Source of the DNA: Fulvivirga maritima
Lineage (GTDB): Bacteria > Bacteroidota > Bacteroidia > Cytophagales > Cyclobacteriaceae
Length of the DNA stretch: 64,000 nucleotides
Direction of reading: 5' to 3'
NCBI RefSeq assembly: GCF_021389955.1
Contig: NZ_CP089980.1
Coordinates: forward strand, 3,839,001-3,903,000
This document shows, piece after piece, positions 38,067 through 47,187 of the stretch (positions are counted from its first letter, which is position 1; the number at the start of each line of letters is the position of its first letter). Made by a program: the position numbers and the translations under genes. The notes beneath the pieces were generated by a model. That model did not search any database. It was given only the letters and a program-made list of their open reading frames with translations, and was not told where the DNA came from.

Positions 38067-39872
38067 ATGTCAAATTCAGCAGCAAATAAGATAGATGCAG
38101 ACGATAGAAGTCTTAGAGATATACTACAATCAAAAAAATATTCAATCGATTTTTTTCAAAGAGAATATAAATGGCAAAGAAGACATATAGAGCAACTCAT
38201 TATAGATATTGAAGAAGCTTTTACGGATAGTTATAAACTTGGAGATAAAATACAGGATGTTTCTAGTTATAATTCATATTATATGGGGCCTGTTATATTT
38301 TATGATAAGTCAGGTACACTTTCAATTATTGATGGTCAACAAAGATTAACCTCAATTACATTAATTTTAATCTACATTCATAATCTTCAAAAGGATAATG
38401 AAAATGCAGAACCAATCACTGATTTGATTTATTCTAGAAAACATGGGAGAACTTCTTTTAATCTTGAAGTACCTGAGCGATATGATATATTAAACGCCTT
38501 GTATAATGGAAATGAAGATGATTATGATATTGCTAATGAAAAAAATCTTTCAATAATAAATACATTTGAAAGATACCAAGATATTAAAGAGTTGTTTCCA
38601 GAACATTTAATTGGGGATAAATTGCCCCTTTTTATTGATTGGTTAAAAGAAAAACTAACATTTGTAGAAATCATTGCTTATTCAGACAAAAATGCTTACA
38701 CAATTTTTGAAACAATGAATGACAGGGGATATAATTTAACCCCAAGTGAAATGTTAAAAGGATTTCTACTTTCAAAAATTGAAAATGAGGATTATCTTAT
38801 TGAATTAAATGAGATTTGGAGAGAAAAAATATCTGAATTTCATTATTATTCCGTAGATGAAGATTTAGAGTTTTTTAGGGCGTGGCTAAGAGGTCAATAT
38901 GCTGAAACCATGAAAAAATCCACTGCCGCAGGCACTGCGAGAGAAGATTTTGAGAAAATCGGTACTAGTTTTCATCGTTGGGTAAAAGAAAATTCTAGTA
39001 AATTAAAACTTAAATCGGAAGAGAGTTATTTTTATTTTGTTAAAGGTGATTTTGTTTTTTTCGCTGACTTATATTTGAGAATTAAAGAACTTGAGAGGTA
39101 TCCTATCGAGGAAATAGAATTAGTTAATTATATCTCAAATTACTCAATAGCAACTTCATTGTCATATCCCCTTTATATTTCCCCAATTAAAAAATTAGAT
39201 TCAGAAGAGATAATTGAATCTAAACTAAAAATCATTGCAAGTTACATTGAAAGGTTCGTAGTGTATCGTTCAATAAAAAGTTTACCTATTTCTCAAACTT
39301 CTATTAGATATTCTTTTTTTAATAATGTAATAAAAGGTTCAAGAGATTTAGATAATACTGAATTAATTAATTTTCTCAATTCAACAATAGAATATGAAGA
39401 AGCATTTGAACAAATTAATTATGTTCAGACATTTAATTTAAATCGTAAATTTTTTAGATACTTTATTGCAAGAATTACTTATCATATTAATTCTGTTTGT
39501 GATTTAAATATTGACTTTTATGATCTAATGTCTGCAAGACGCAAGACTGGCAGTCTCTTAGAACCTGTCTTTGATTATGATCTTATAAGCAATGAGGGCG
39601 AGATTGAGGAAGAAAAAGATATTGATAAGTTTTATTTTAGTCTCTGTAATTATGTACTTAAAAGAAAGGATATTGAAGATGATGTAGACAGTGAATATCA
39701 TAATTTATATTACCGCCTTATGGTATCTGGTGAATTGTCAGACGCTGAAAAATCTGAATTATCAATAAGATATACTTTGCCAACGACATATAGTTTTTCT
39801 TCTGAGTGGCTTGAAGAAAGAAAAAAAATAATGATAGAAATTTGTAATGATATATGGAAACCAATTGAATAA
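38067..39872 (+). CDS. DUF262 (GmrSD/ParB-like) protein with degenerate DUF1524 region
   Basis: 601 residues. The DUF262 domain is complete: FFQREYKWQRRHIEQLIIDI, the nucleotide-hydrolysis motif DGQQRLTS at 89-96, and ETMNDRGYNLTPSEMLKG. The C-terminal part aligns by pattern with DUF1524 (NLNRKFFRYFIARITYHINS, EWLEERKKIMIEICNDIW end), but the expected His of the EHI motif and the Asn/His of the HNH site are not there: the region reads LLEPVFDYDLISNEG and CNYVLKRKD. In GmrSD-type and SspE-type defence proteins DUF1524 is the nuclease. Here it looks inactive, and the HEPN partner could supply the cleavage. Antiphage role inferred, not shown. Confidence 0.82.
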   Translation: MSNSAANKIDADDRSLRDILQSKKYSIDFFQREYKWQRRHIEQLIIDIEEAFTDSYKLGDKIQDVSSYNSYYMGPVIFYDKSGTLSIIDGQQRLTSITLILIYIHNLQKDNENAEPITDLIYSRKHGRTSFNLEVPERYDILNALYNGNEDDYDIANEKNLSIINTFERYQDIKELFPEHLIGDKLPLFIDWLKEKLTFVEIIAYSDKNAYTIFETMNDRGYNLTPSEMLKGFLLSKIENEDYLIELNEIWREKISEFHYYSVDEDLEFFRAWLRGQYAETMKKSTAAGTAREDFEKIGTSFHRWVKENSSKLKLKSEESYFYFVKGDFVFFADLYLRIKELERYPIEEIELVNYISNYSIATSLSYPLYISPIKKLDSEEIIESKLKIIASYIERFVVYRSIKSLPISQTSIRYSFFNNVIKGSRDLDNTELINFLNSTIEYEEAFEQINYVQTFNLNRKFFRYFIARITYHINSVCDLNIDFYDLMSARRKTGSLLEPVFDYDLISNEGEIEEEKDIDKFYFSLCNYVLKRKDIEDDVDSEYHNLYYRLMVSGELSDAEKSELSIRYTLPTTYSFSSEWLEERKKIMIEICNDIWKPIE

Positions 39873-39980
39873 GCCCAGCTGGTAACACTTTATATACAAA
39901 ATGGGCGAGATTGTAGTAAATCAAGTACTGTAGCCCGCTTCAAAATTGTCTCGGTTTGATAGGTTTGGAGCCCGCAATCC

Positions 39981-40221
39981 TCGTTCCCGCTATGCTCAGC
40001 ATGGTGGTTTGCTATCTGATCAGGTAAATGCTATTTTTATTCAGTGATTAGTAACTATGAATTCCATAATCCTCAAGGAAGCATGGAAAATATTACTTTC
40101 ATCACTTTTATAGCAGCACCTGAATCCTATGACACCGTTTACTGATTAATCTGAAAAATGACTCGTGAACTAACAGAAATAGAATTTAAAAAAACATTTG
40201 GGAATAGCATGGCTGACATTA
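39981..40221. repeat. 240-bp direct repeat, copy 1
   Basis: From CGTTCCCGCTATGCTCAGCA to the end of GCATGGCTGACATTA it is about 93% the same as 41177-41415. It includes the hairpin CCATGCTnAGCATGG-like core at its left end and the first 21 codons of a small gene at its right end. A shorter relative starts at 51811. Confidence 0.8.
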
Positions 40222-40259
40222 CCCCCACTGGTCGTAGGTTAAGCGCAGTGGTCCTATGA
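40158..40259 (+). pseudogene. 5' fragment of a ~100-residue gene, first copy
   Basis: Starts ATG at 40158 with TRELTEIEFKKTFGNSMADI and then runs into unrelated sequence and a stop. The same 5' end recurs at 41353, where the rest of the gene is kept but a base is missing from the A run. In this copy the A run has seven A and the frame is intact, so it serves as the reference for the break in the other copy. Confidence 0.65.
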
Positions 40260-40368
40260 CCTATTATGAGCAAGAGCATATGCTCTGAATAAGATAAGCG
40301 GATATCTGAAGCTACAATGCTTAGGTCAGTATTTCATGAATATGAATTTGTACATTAAGAAAGGAATT

Positions 40369-40412
40369 TGAGCGGACGCTCAAGCAATATATGGATCGTA
40401 GCGGACGCTACG
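40369..40412. repeat. Two REP-like palindromes
   Basis: TGAGCGGACGCTCA (40369-40382) and CGTAGCGGACGCTACG (40397-40412) share the core AGCGGACGCT and lie just upstream of a transposase remnant of the REP-associated class. Such hairpins are the usual substrates of those transposases. Confidence 0.6.
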
Positions 40413-40418
40413 ACCAGA

Positions 40419-40653
40419 TGAGAGCATTTGAAAAAGCCGTAGGTTCATTAAAAAGAATTACAACTAACAAATTATGGAAAGATGGAAACCATCCTGTAGA
40501 ATGTATAGTGCAGAACTTGCAGCGCAACGTGTTGACTAGATCCATAATATTCCTGTAGAGTCAGAGATAGTAGATGAGGCTGAAAATTATTGTTATAGCT
40601 CCGCACGAGATTATGTTGGAGGAAAAGGGTTATTATAAGTAGAATTATTGTGA
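40419..40653 (+). pseudogene. Remnant of a REP-associated tyrosine (Y1, IS200-like) transposase
   Basis: Read with one frameshift and several stops, this stretch gives LWKDGNHPVE, MYSAELAAQRVD, IHNIPVESEIVDEAENYCYS and SARDYVGGKGLL, the C-terminal signature of RAYT proteins (DGNHP, YIHxNPV, YSSARDY). The N-terminal part with the HUH motif and the Tyr is missing, so the gene is dead. It lies next to two REP-like hairpins, as complete RAYT genes do. Confidence 0.75.
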
Positions 40654-40800
40654 TGGTAACGCGTGTTGCTTAGCTACGCGCGCAAAAATGGAATATTTTG
40701 TATCTCATTAAATATTACTATTTCTATATATATTAGTCTTAATATATTAAATTGAGCTTTGAGCAAAATTAAGCTTTCACGAAAAATAGACACTAAGATT
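40654..40800. other. Short intergenic stretch with dispersed motif
   Basis: Holds the reverse-complement copy of the GCGCGCGTAGC motif at 40666-40683, then A/T-rich DNA that should be the promoter of the small membrane protein gene. Confidence 0.4.
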
Positions 40801-41130
40801 ATGAAAAAGAACTTCTATTACGAATATAGAAGCTGGACTTTCTTTTGGGGGCTCTTCCTTGACCAAAAAAAAGAAATAAGAAAAGCTATTGACAAATATA
40901 ACGCAGAAGGTTGGACAGTTGCACAATTTCAAATGCATTCAACTAAAGTGACTGTATTTATGTGGATTATAATTTTTCTTATTTCTGCTTTAACACTTGG
41001 TTTTATTAGTTATTGGGTAGGTTTTTCAATTATTTTTGAAAGAGATGAATCAGAAATTTATAAGAAGCCGAAAAGTACTTTGACTAATGAAGAAAAGGCT
41101 AGACTATTCGATGAATCTATGAATAAATAG
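40801..41130 (+). CDS. Small membrane protein, unrecognised
   Basis: 109 residues from ATG 40801; a TTG at 40759 would add 14 basic residues. A charged N-terminal part (NFYYEYRSWTFFWGLFLDQK, KAIDKYNAEGWTVAQFQMHS) is followed by a long hydrophobic stretch (VFMWIIIFLISALTLGFISY) that forms one or two membrane helices, and a charged tail. The KYNAEGWTVAQFQ segment recalls DUF4177-like small proteins. It sits between the two copies of a 240-bp repeat. Confidence 0.6.
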   Translation: MKKNFYYEYRSWTFFWGLFLDQKKEIRKAIDKYNAEGWTVAQFQMHSTKVTVFMWIIIFLISALTLGFISYWVGFSIIFERDESEIYKKPKSTLTNEEKARLFDESMNK

Positions 41131-41176
41131 CTCATAACATCAACTAAAAGGTTATAGCTATGTTTTTGGCATCCCT

Positions 41177-41415
41177 TCGTTCTCGCATGCTTAGCATGGT
41201 GGTTTGCTATCTGATCAGGTAAATGCCATTTTTATTCAATGGTTAGTAACTATGAATTCCATAATCCTGTAGGAAGCGTGGAAAATATTACTTTCATCAC
41301 TTTTATAGCAGTGCCTGAATCCTATGACACCGTTTACTGATTAATCTGAAAAATGAATCGTGAACTAACAGAAATAGAATTTAAAAAACATTTGGGAATA
41401 GCATGGCTGACATTA
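41177..41415. repeat. 240-bp direct repeat, copy 2
   Basis: Copy of 39981-40221 about 1.2 kb away in the same orientation. It differs by scattered substitutions and by one A in the run at 41382-41389, which shifts the frame of the embedded gene start. Confidence 0.8.
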
Positions 41416-41654
41416 CTCAAATGGAAATTGAAGATCCCATTGAAATTTGGGATTATGTAGAGGTCTTGACAAAGGCTAAGGTTGTTGACCAAATTGTCTT
41501 TGACAAAGAACTGGTAGAAATGGTTTACAGAAATGACACAAACACTTTTGACCATATTTTACTTCCTACTAAAGACGAAAATGTATTTACCGTTATTGTG
41601 GTTGACTTAAAGAACAAAGCAATCCTTGGGCATCGAGTTTTGGATTTGAATTAA
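41353..41654 (+). pseudogene. Small unrecognised gene with a one-base frameshift near its start
   Basis: With one more A the frame reads NRELTEIEFKKTFGNSMADI and continues into TQMEIEDPIEIWDYVEVLTK to the end DLKNKAILGHRVLDLN, about 100 residues. As it stands, translation from the first ATG goes out of frame after 12 codons; only the internal ATG at 41403 opens the last 83 residues. The protein has no signal peptide. The pattern (FDHILLPT, VIVVDL) recurs in small Bacteroidota proteins of unknown function, some near toxin-type loci. The intact start is preserved in the truncated copy at 40158. Confidence 0.65.
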
Positions 41655-41849
41655 TAATATGGGTTGAAATAAAAAACATCGCTGTTCATAATCTATTCCA
41701 AAGAATCACCTAATAATCACTGATGTATCAGATGTGGAAGATCGAATCTTCATCTTTTTGGTGATCAATGAACTGACCCAAAAAGGCAATTGATAGGGCA
41801 CAGAATTGGCGCACTTCGAAAAAAGGCAAGCCAACGTTTAGGTGCAGGC
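41655..41849. other. Non-coding stretch before the 225-bp repeat
   Basis: No convincing frame. A few short segments look like decayed coding DNA (around 41700-41790) but cannot be assigned. Confidence 0.35.
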
Positions 41850-42074
41850 ACTATTCGGCTAAGTCGTACCTGAGCAGTGAGATCCCGGCTCTTCACTTCG
41901 TTTCGGCCGGGATGACGCTAATGATAATTATACTGGTTATTCCGAACATAACGAAGTGTAGAGAAGCCATCTCTAGCTTGCTTCTGCAGCTCGGTGCTGC
42001 TTGCATTCCATAGTTTAGAGATTACTTCGTCATGCCTTCCTCCTAATTACTAGGTAGGGGGAAGGGCATCATTT
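41850..42074. repeat. 225-bp repeat, copy 1, containing an inverted half of the 115-bp palindromic element
   Basis: Contains GAGATCCCGGCTCTTCACTT and CGTTTCGGCCGGGATGACG, the inverted left half of the element arrayed at 32-33.3 kb, then GGTTATT, CTAGCTTGCTTCTGCAGC and TTAGAGATTACTTCGTC. The whole stretch recurs at 45695-45920. Confidence 0.8.
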
Positions 42075-42258
42075 ATTTTAAATCAGTGAGGCAAACTGGA
42101 GGAGGGCCGCCTTTGGCATACATAACCATGTAAAGGCCTAATCAAACGCTCTTTTTCGCTATGAGTTTTGCAGTGAAATGGTTAGATTGACCATGTAAAA
42201 CGATTAATGAGATATTTGCTTTATTATGTTTTGTTGACTGTAACTCTTCTGTTTGAAA

Positions 42259-42756
42259 ATGAATAAAATAAGACAAACATCATCTGATAAGGTTAACGGT
42301 AAATTGGTTAGATACCGAGAAGGTGATTGCATTTCCATTAATGTCAACAACAGGTACTTAGGAGCAATCATGACAGGTAAGTTTAACAAGTATTACAACC
42401 TAACCCTCATGGAATTCGAACTACCAGATAGACCTAAACTATCCGACTTTTTAAACAGCCGATTCTTTGGAACAAGGTTTGGATCGTGGGAGGATCTTAC
42501 TTATGCTGTAGATCAACAAATGGTAACTTGTAAATATGTTGATAACGATGATAATTTTGAGAAGATAGGTTCTATTCAGTTAATACAGAACGTAATGCCT
42601 GCTGGCTATTCCTATCTAACTGACAGAACTGACATATTTGATTACTTTAGCACTCAACTTCCTATTCGAATAGAGAAAAGTAATAACGCAGCTAAATTTC
42701 CAGCAATTGCTTTTGTTGGCAAACACCTAATTGAAACTGAGAAAATAATAATATAG
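42259..42756 (+). CDS. Unrecognised protein, Imm26-like pattern
   Basis: 165 residues from ATG 42259 (a TTG two codons upstream is less likely). YREGDCISINVNNRYLGAIM at the start and a beta-rich body recall immunity-protein folds of the Imm26 group, which also begin with a GD-x-F/I barrel strand, but the match is only by pattern. No signal peptide. It is flanked by repeats on the left and an M48 peptidase gene 168 bases to the right. No toxin partner is visible. Confidence 0.5.
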   Translation: MNKIRQTSSDKVNGKLVRYREGDCISINVNNRYLGAIMTGKFNKYYNLTLMEFELPDRPKLSDFLNSRFFGTRFGSWEDLTYAVDQQMVTCKYVDNDDNFEKIGSIQLIQNVMPAGYSYLTDRTDIFDYFSTQLPIRIEKSNNAAKFPAIAFVGKHLIETEKIII

Positions 42757-42924
42757 AATATTACGTATATCTGCAATGAATGGAAGTGAGGATATTTTCA
42801 TGAGGATTGGAAAGTCAGGTACATGTGATGAATTTAAAATCGTTTCTATTTTGTAGAAGTTGGGTTAGTGTTTTCTAACCCTGTTCATCATAGTAAGTCG
42901 TTGCTTACGAATAGAAATACCTAA

Positions 42925-45000
42925 ATGGCTAAAAGAGAGATCAGAATTTCGTCAGAGTTTAAGGCTCAAACTACCAAAGCAATACTTTCCATTGTATTAT
43001 TCATTTTTGCGTATGTGTTAATGTTGGCTTTGGCTGTGGGCCTAACTGCTTTATGTGTTTATGGAGGCATAATGCTGATTATAGCCCGACCCATGTTTTT
43101 TACAATAGCATTTGGAAGTGGGTTGGCGAGCTTAGGTGTGCTGGTGCTTATATTTTTGCTCAAATTCATATTTAAGTCACACAAAGTGGACCGCTCTCAT
43201 CTTTTTGAAATTAGTAAGGCGGACGAACCTGAACTTTTCAATCTAATTAGCGACATAGTAAAACAGGTAGGGACCTCCTTTCCGAAAAAGGTTTACTTAT
43301 CAAGTGATGTGAATGCTTCTGTTTTCTATAACTCCAATTTTTGGAGTATGTTTTTGCCTACTAAAAAGAACCTTCAAATAGGATTGGGGCTTGTAAATAC
43401 GGTTTCTAAAGCAGAGTTTACAGCAATTTTGAGTCATGAATTTGGCCACTTTTCTCAAAAAACAATGAAAGTAGGAAGCTATTTTTATAACGTTAATCAA
43501 GTAATTTATAATCTGCTATATGATAATGAATCCTATGATAACCTTATCCAGAGGTGGGGTAGTATCAGTGGCTATTTTACAATTTTTGTAGTGCTTGCTG
43601 TTAAGATTAATGAAGGGGTACAGTGGGTTTTAAGAGCAGTTTATGGAGTGGTTAACAAGAGTAATATGGGACTCTCAAGAGAAATGGAATTTCATGCAGA
43701 TGAAATTGCCGCCAGCGTAACGGGGTTTGAACCCTTGAAAACTTCATTACTTAGAATGTCTATTGCAGACTATTCTTTTAACTATGTTCTGTCCTTTTAC
43801 GATGCAAGAATAGCTTCAAATCAAAAAAGCGAGAATATTTACAAAGAGCATTTATATGTGATGAATTTTCTTGCTGAAAACAATAACATGAAAATTGAAA
43901 ATGGTCTGCCTCAAATTACTGTTGAGGAATTGGGCAAATTCAATAAATCAAAATTGGTTATTAAAGATCAATGGGCCTCACACCCTAGCACAGAAGATAG
44001 AATAGAGATGTTGGAAAAAACAGGTGTACTGACACAACAGACCGAATCTATGCCCGCAAATAGCATTTTCACGGACATTATCGAAACTCAGAAGGCCCTT
44101 ACTGATAAGATATTTAAAGGGGTTCATTATGAAGGGAAAGCTGCACCTATTCCATTTGAGGAGTTCCAAAAAGAATACAGAAAGGAATATAGAGATAACA
44201 CATTTTCTAAGATTTACAATGGTTATTATGACGATAAAAACCCTAGTTGCTTTGATGTATCCGCTTCAGAATCAAGTGATAAGGAAGCTGCAATAGATGA
44301 ATTATTCTCTAGCGAAATGGTGGATACAGTCTATACCGCTATAGCTTTACGAAATGATATTGAAACGTTGAGGCAAATTGCCGAAAAGGCTGTACCAATA
44401 AAAACATTTGATTATGATGGTAAAAAGTACAAAAAGAAAGATTGTAAGGAGCTAATAGATAAGCTGGGGAAAGAATTAAGTCTAACAGATGATCAAATCA
44501 CACAAAATGACATCAGAATATATCATTTTTTTCGTCAGTGTGAAGTGAAAAGCGACGCTATACCGATATTGGAATATGATTATAAGAAATTTTTCAATTA
44601 TGATAAAGAATTTGACTCTAAATTCGAACCCTATACTAAGCTTACTAACGCATTGCAATTTGTAAACCAGACTACTCCTTTTGATGGGATTCAAGCTAAT
44701 TTCCGTAGAATTGAACCTATTGAAGCAGAGTTGAAAAATGGCATTAAAGAATTGTTGGCAGACAGTATATATGAAACTGAATTGACAAAAGAAATCAAAG
44801 ACAATTTTGAGCTGTATAATTCAAAAAAATGGCAGTATTTCGGTAATGAAAAATACTTTGATGACAACCTGAACGTCCTATTTACCGCTTTGAATAATTA
44901 CGCATTTCTGCTATCAAAGGGGTATTTTTTATTAAAAAAGGAATTGCTCGATTATCAGGTAAAGCTATTAAAAGCCACAGACAAGGTGTATAGCCAATAG
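42925..45000 (+). CDS. M48-family membrane metallopeptidase
   Basis: 691 residues. Two N-terminal membrane helices (IVLFIFAYVLMLALAVGLTA and IAFGSGLASLGVLVLIFLL) anchor it in the inner membrane. The zinc site is complete: His171-Glu-Phe-Gly-His175 in ILSHEFGHFSQ and the third ligand Glu255 in EMEFHADEIAAS. The ~350-residue C-terminal part is helical, without known domain, and makes this larger than HtpX (about 290). SHPSTEDRIEML is the usual end of the M48 domain. Probably a membrane-protein quality-control or signalling protease of unknown substrate. Confidence 0.85.
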   Translation: MAKREIRISSEFKAQTTKAILSIVLFIFAYVLMLALAVGLTALCVYGGIMLIIARPMFFTIAFGSGLASLGVLVLIFLLKFIFKSHKVDRSHLFEISKADEPELFNLISDIVKQVGTSFPKKVYLSSDVNASVFYNSNFWSMFLPTKKNLQIGLGLVNTVSKAEFTAILSHEFGHFSQKTMKVGSYFYNVNQVIYNLLYDNESYDNLIQRWGSISGYFTIFVVLAVKINEGVQWVLRAVYGVVNKSNMGLSREMEFHADEIAASVTGFEPLKTSLLRMSIADYSFNYVLSFYDARIASNQKSENIYKEHLYVMNFLAENNNMKIENGLPQITVEELGKFNKSKLVIKDQWASHPSTEDRIEMLEKTGVLTQQTESMPANSIFTDIIETQKALTDKIFKGVHYEGKAAPIPFEEFQKEYRKEYRDNTFSKIYNGYYDDKNPSCFDVSASESSDKEAAIDELFSSEMVDTVYTAIALRNDIETLRQIAEKAVPIKTFDYDGKKYKKKDCKELIDKLGKELSLTDDQITQNDIRIYHFFRQCEVKSDAIPILEYDYKKFFNYDKEFDSKFEPYTKLTNALQFVNQTTPFDGIQANFRRIEPIEAELKNGIKELLADSIYETELTKEIKDNFELYNSKKWQYFGNEKYFDDNLNVLFTALNNYAFLLSKGYFLLKKELLDYQVKLLKATDKVYSQ

Positions 45001-45694
45001 TCTGCTGAGGGTATGGTTTGATGGTTTATAGTTTTGATCTCATAGTAAGCAGTAACGATGAAAGGTGAGGATGGCCTTGTAATCCACTCACCCTGGCTGT
45101 GAGTCTTCGAAATGCTCTTTTATAATCCGCTCCTTTAAATCTAAAGTCATTTCGAGATCTAGGATTTGTTTCAACCGCACCAAGAAGAATGACATATCAT
45201 TGGATTGAAAGGATGCATAAATCTATACTTTTAAGTTAGACATTTCAAATACCAGCCTACTTGTATTATCTAGTATTTATGTTCCATAGCTTAGGTTCCT
45301 TACTTTTTTGCAGTCGATCAAAAAAGTAACAAAAAACTCTTTCTTGCTGTGAGGTCTTCCGCTCACTGAAACATTTCATAGTAATGAACTGCCACTAAGG
45401 ACTTGAGAAAGGCCTATTTTTCAAACCTCTTTCACCTCACGACGGTACAGCAAGATGAAACCACAGCCGAGTCACACTGAGCCACGTCGAAGTGTAGACG
45501 ATCGGTACTGATCATGATTTAATTAGATCTCCATTGTTTTGATCTTTTCATATTACGTACTATTTGCTTATACTGCCATTGGTGCGAAAGGAGACATCTA
45601 TTTATTAGTTTAAGATTGACTTTTCAAACACCTGTGTCTTTTTAAGAACCAAGGGCACTATTGCATAGGGTAATCATGTAGCGTAATGAATCTT
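45001..45694. other. Non-coding stretch with scattered repeat fragments
   Basis: No gene seen. TTTTTTGCAGTCGATCAAAA at about 45303 and GCGAAAGGAGACATCTAT at about 45583 are inverted pieces of the spacer unit found at 32134-33410, so this looks like a decayed, inverted remnant of that array. Confidence 0.5.
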
Positions 45695-45920
45695 ACTATT
45701 CGGCTAAGTCGTACCTGAGCAGTGAGATCCCGGCTCTTCACTTCGTTTCGGCCGGGATGACGGTACTTATAATTATACTGGTTATTGTGCGAACGTAACG
45801 AAGTGTAGTGAAGCCATCTCGAGCTTGCTTCTGCAGCCCAGCGCAGCCTGCTTTCCATAGTTTAGAGATTACTTCGTCCTGTCTTCCTCGTAATTATCAT
45901 GGAGGGGAAGGACATCATTT
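45695..45920. repeat. 225-bp repeat, copy 2
   Basis: Copy of 41850-42074 with small indels, same orientation, including the inverted half of the 115-bp palindromic element (GAGATCCCGGCTCTTCACTT, GGCCGGGATGACGG). Confidence 0.8.
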
Positions 45921-46257
45921 CTATCAAGTATGTGCGTGAAAGGGAAGGAGGTCGGAACTGATTTGTATTTTATATAGATGTTAAGCTTTCTCGAGCGTTT
46001 AAAATACCTACTGTCAGATTATATTTTCATCCAACGACCATTGGTAATTAGTCTGTTCCGGAATAAGATAATGAAGCCGCCAGCAGAGGTGTGGTGTCAG
46101 GCAGATTGATCTATTTTGCTATATTTATGGAATATTGGGAATATCCGGTTTTTTGGTAAAGTACAAGCTAACTGTCTATTGCTTAAAAAATTACAAGTGG
46201 AGTAGATAGAAGAGCGTTAGAGGTATTCCTGGTTTGGGGAAATCAAAAAGATACTGC
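45921..46257. other. Leader of the alpha/beta-hydrolase gene, no gene seen
   Basis: About 340 bases without a convincing frame; presumably holds the promoter of the gene at 46258. No structured element was seen. Confidence 0.35.
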
Positions 46258-47187
46258 ATGAACAAGACTATTAGAATTTTTAAAAAGGCCATTTTATATA
46301 CTTTTTTCACCCTCTTACTCCTTTCTGTAACCGGGTATATTTATTTCTATGTGCTCCCTAAAGGGCCTGAACTCACCCCGACTAATGACATAGGTACCGG
46401 AATAGATTCTTTTGTTATCTACGCTTATAAAGATAGTGAGAGGAAATCGATTAAGGTATGGACTTACAAGCCAGAAAGTTGGAAAGACAAAGACAAAATG
46501 ATTTTTGTAATGCACGGCGGCGGACGAAATGCAGATGACTATTTAAAAGCATGGGTTGAATTAGCTAATGAGAATAACCTGCTAATAATAGCGCCTGAAT
46601 TTGAGAATAAGTTTTCAAAATATACTACAAACGATTATCAGGAAGGAAATTTATTCACCTTTTTCGGTACTGAAAACCCGAAAAGTGAATGGGCTTATAC
46701 GGTAGTTGAAAACATATTTGACCACATTAAATCGGCAAATAATATCACCAACGAGCAGTATGACATTTTTGGTCATTCTGCGGGTGGGCAATTTGTGCAT
46801 AGAATGGTCATGCTGATGCCTGAAGCGAGAATAGGCACAGCTATAGCCGCAAACGCTGGGTTTTACAGTTTGCCAAATGAGGACTTGGAATTTCCTTACG
46901 GAATAAAAAATACAAACACAGATTTGCAAAAGGCTTACAAAAAGAAATTGGTTATTCTCTTGGGAGAATTAGATAATGACCCAAGTTTAGGGACTTTTAG
47001 AACAACAGATTTGGCAATGCAACAAGGGACGCATAGGCTGGAGCGTGGAAGCACCTTTTTTAAGATGAATAAGGAATTGACTAACAAAAATAATTGGTCA
47101 TTTAACTGGGAAATAGATACCGTTAAAAATGTAGGTCACAACTATAAAAAGATGTCTGAAAGTGCAGTAGAGTTAATCAAAGACTGA
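46258..47187 (+). CDS. Membrane-anchored alpha/beta hydrolase
   Basis: 309 residues from ATG 46258; a TTG at 46234 is the only longer option. One N-terminal hydrophobic segment (AILYTFFTLLLLSVTGYIYF) acts as anchor or uncleaved signal, placing the enzyme outside the cytoplasmic membrane. Oxyanion strand IFVMHGGGRNADDYLKAWVE, nucleophile Ser174 in FGHSAGGQF, and a likely catalytic His in VKNVGHNYKKM; the acid is probably in LLGELDNDPS. The fold resembles esterases of the polyhydroxybutyrate-depolymerase or feruloyl-esterase type. Substrate unknown. Confidence 0.82.
   Translation: MNKTIRIFKKAILYTFFTLLLLSVTGYIYFYVLPKGPELTPTNDIGTGIDSFVIYAYKDSERKSIKVWTYKPESWKDKDKMIFVMHGGGRNADDYLKAWVELANENNLLIIAPEFENKFSKYTTNDYQEGNLFTFFGTENPKSEWAYTVVENIFDHIKSANNITNEQYDIFGHSAGGQFVHRMVMLMPEARIGTAIAANAGFYSLPNEDLEFPYGIKNTNTDLQKAYKKKLVILLGELDNDPSLGTFRTTDLAMQQGTHRLERGSTFFKMNKELTNKNNWSFNWEIDTVKNVGHNYKKMSESAVELIKD

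Noticed and set aside
45658-45858. Minus-strand frame of 66 codons at 45.7 kb
   Set aside because: It lies wholly in the 225-bp repeat; similar frames in other copies differ by indels, so it is not coding.
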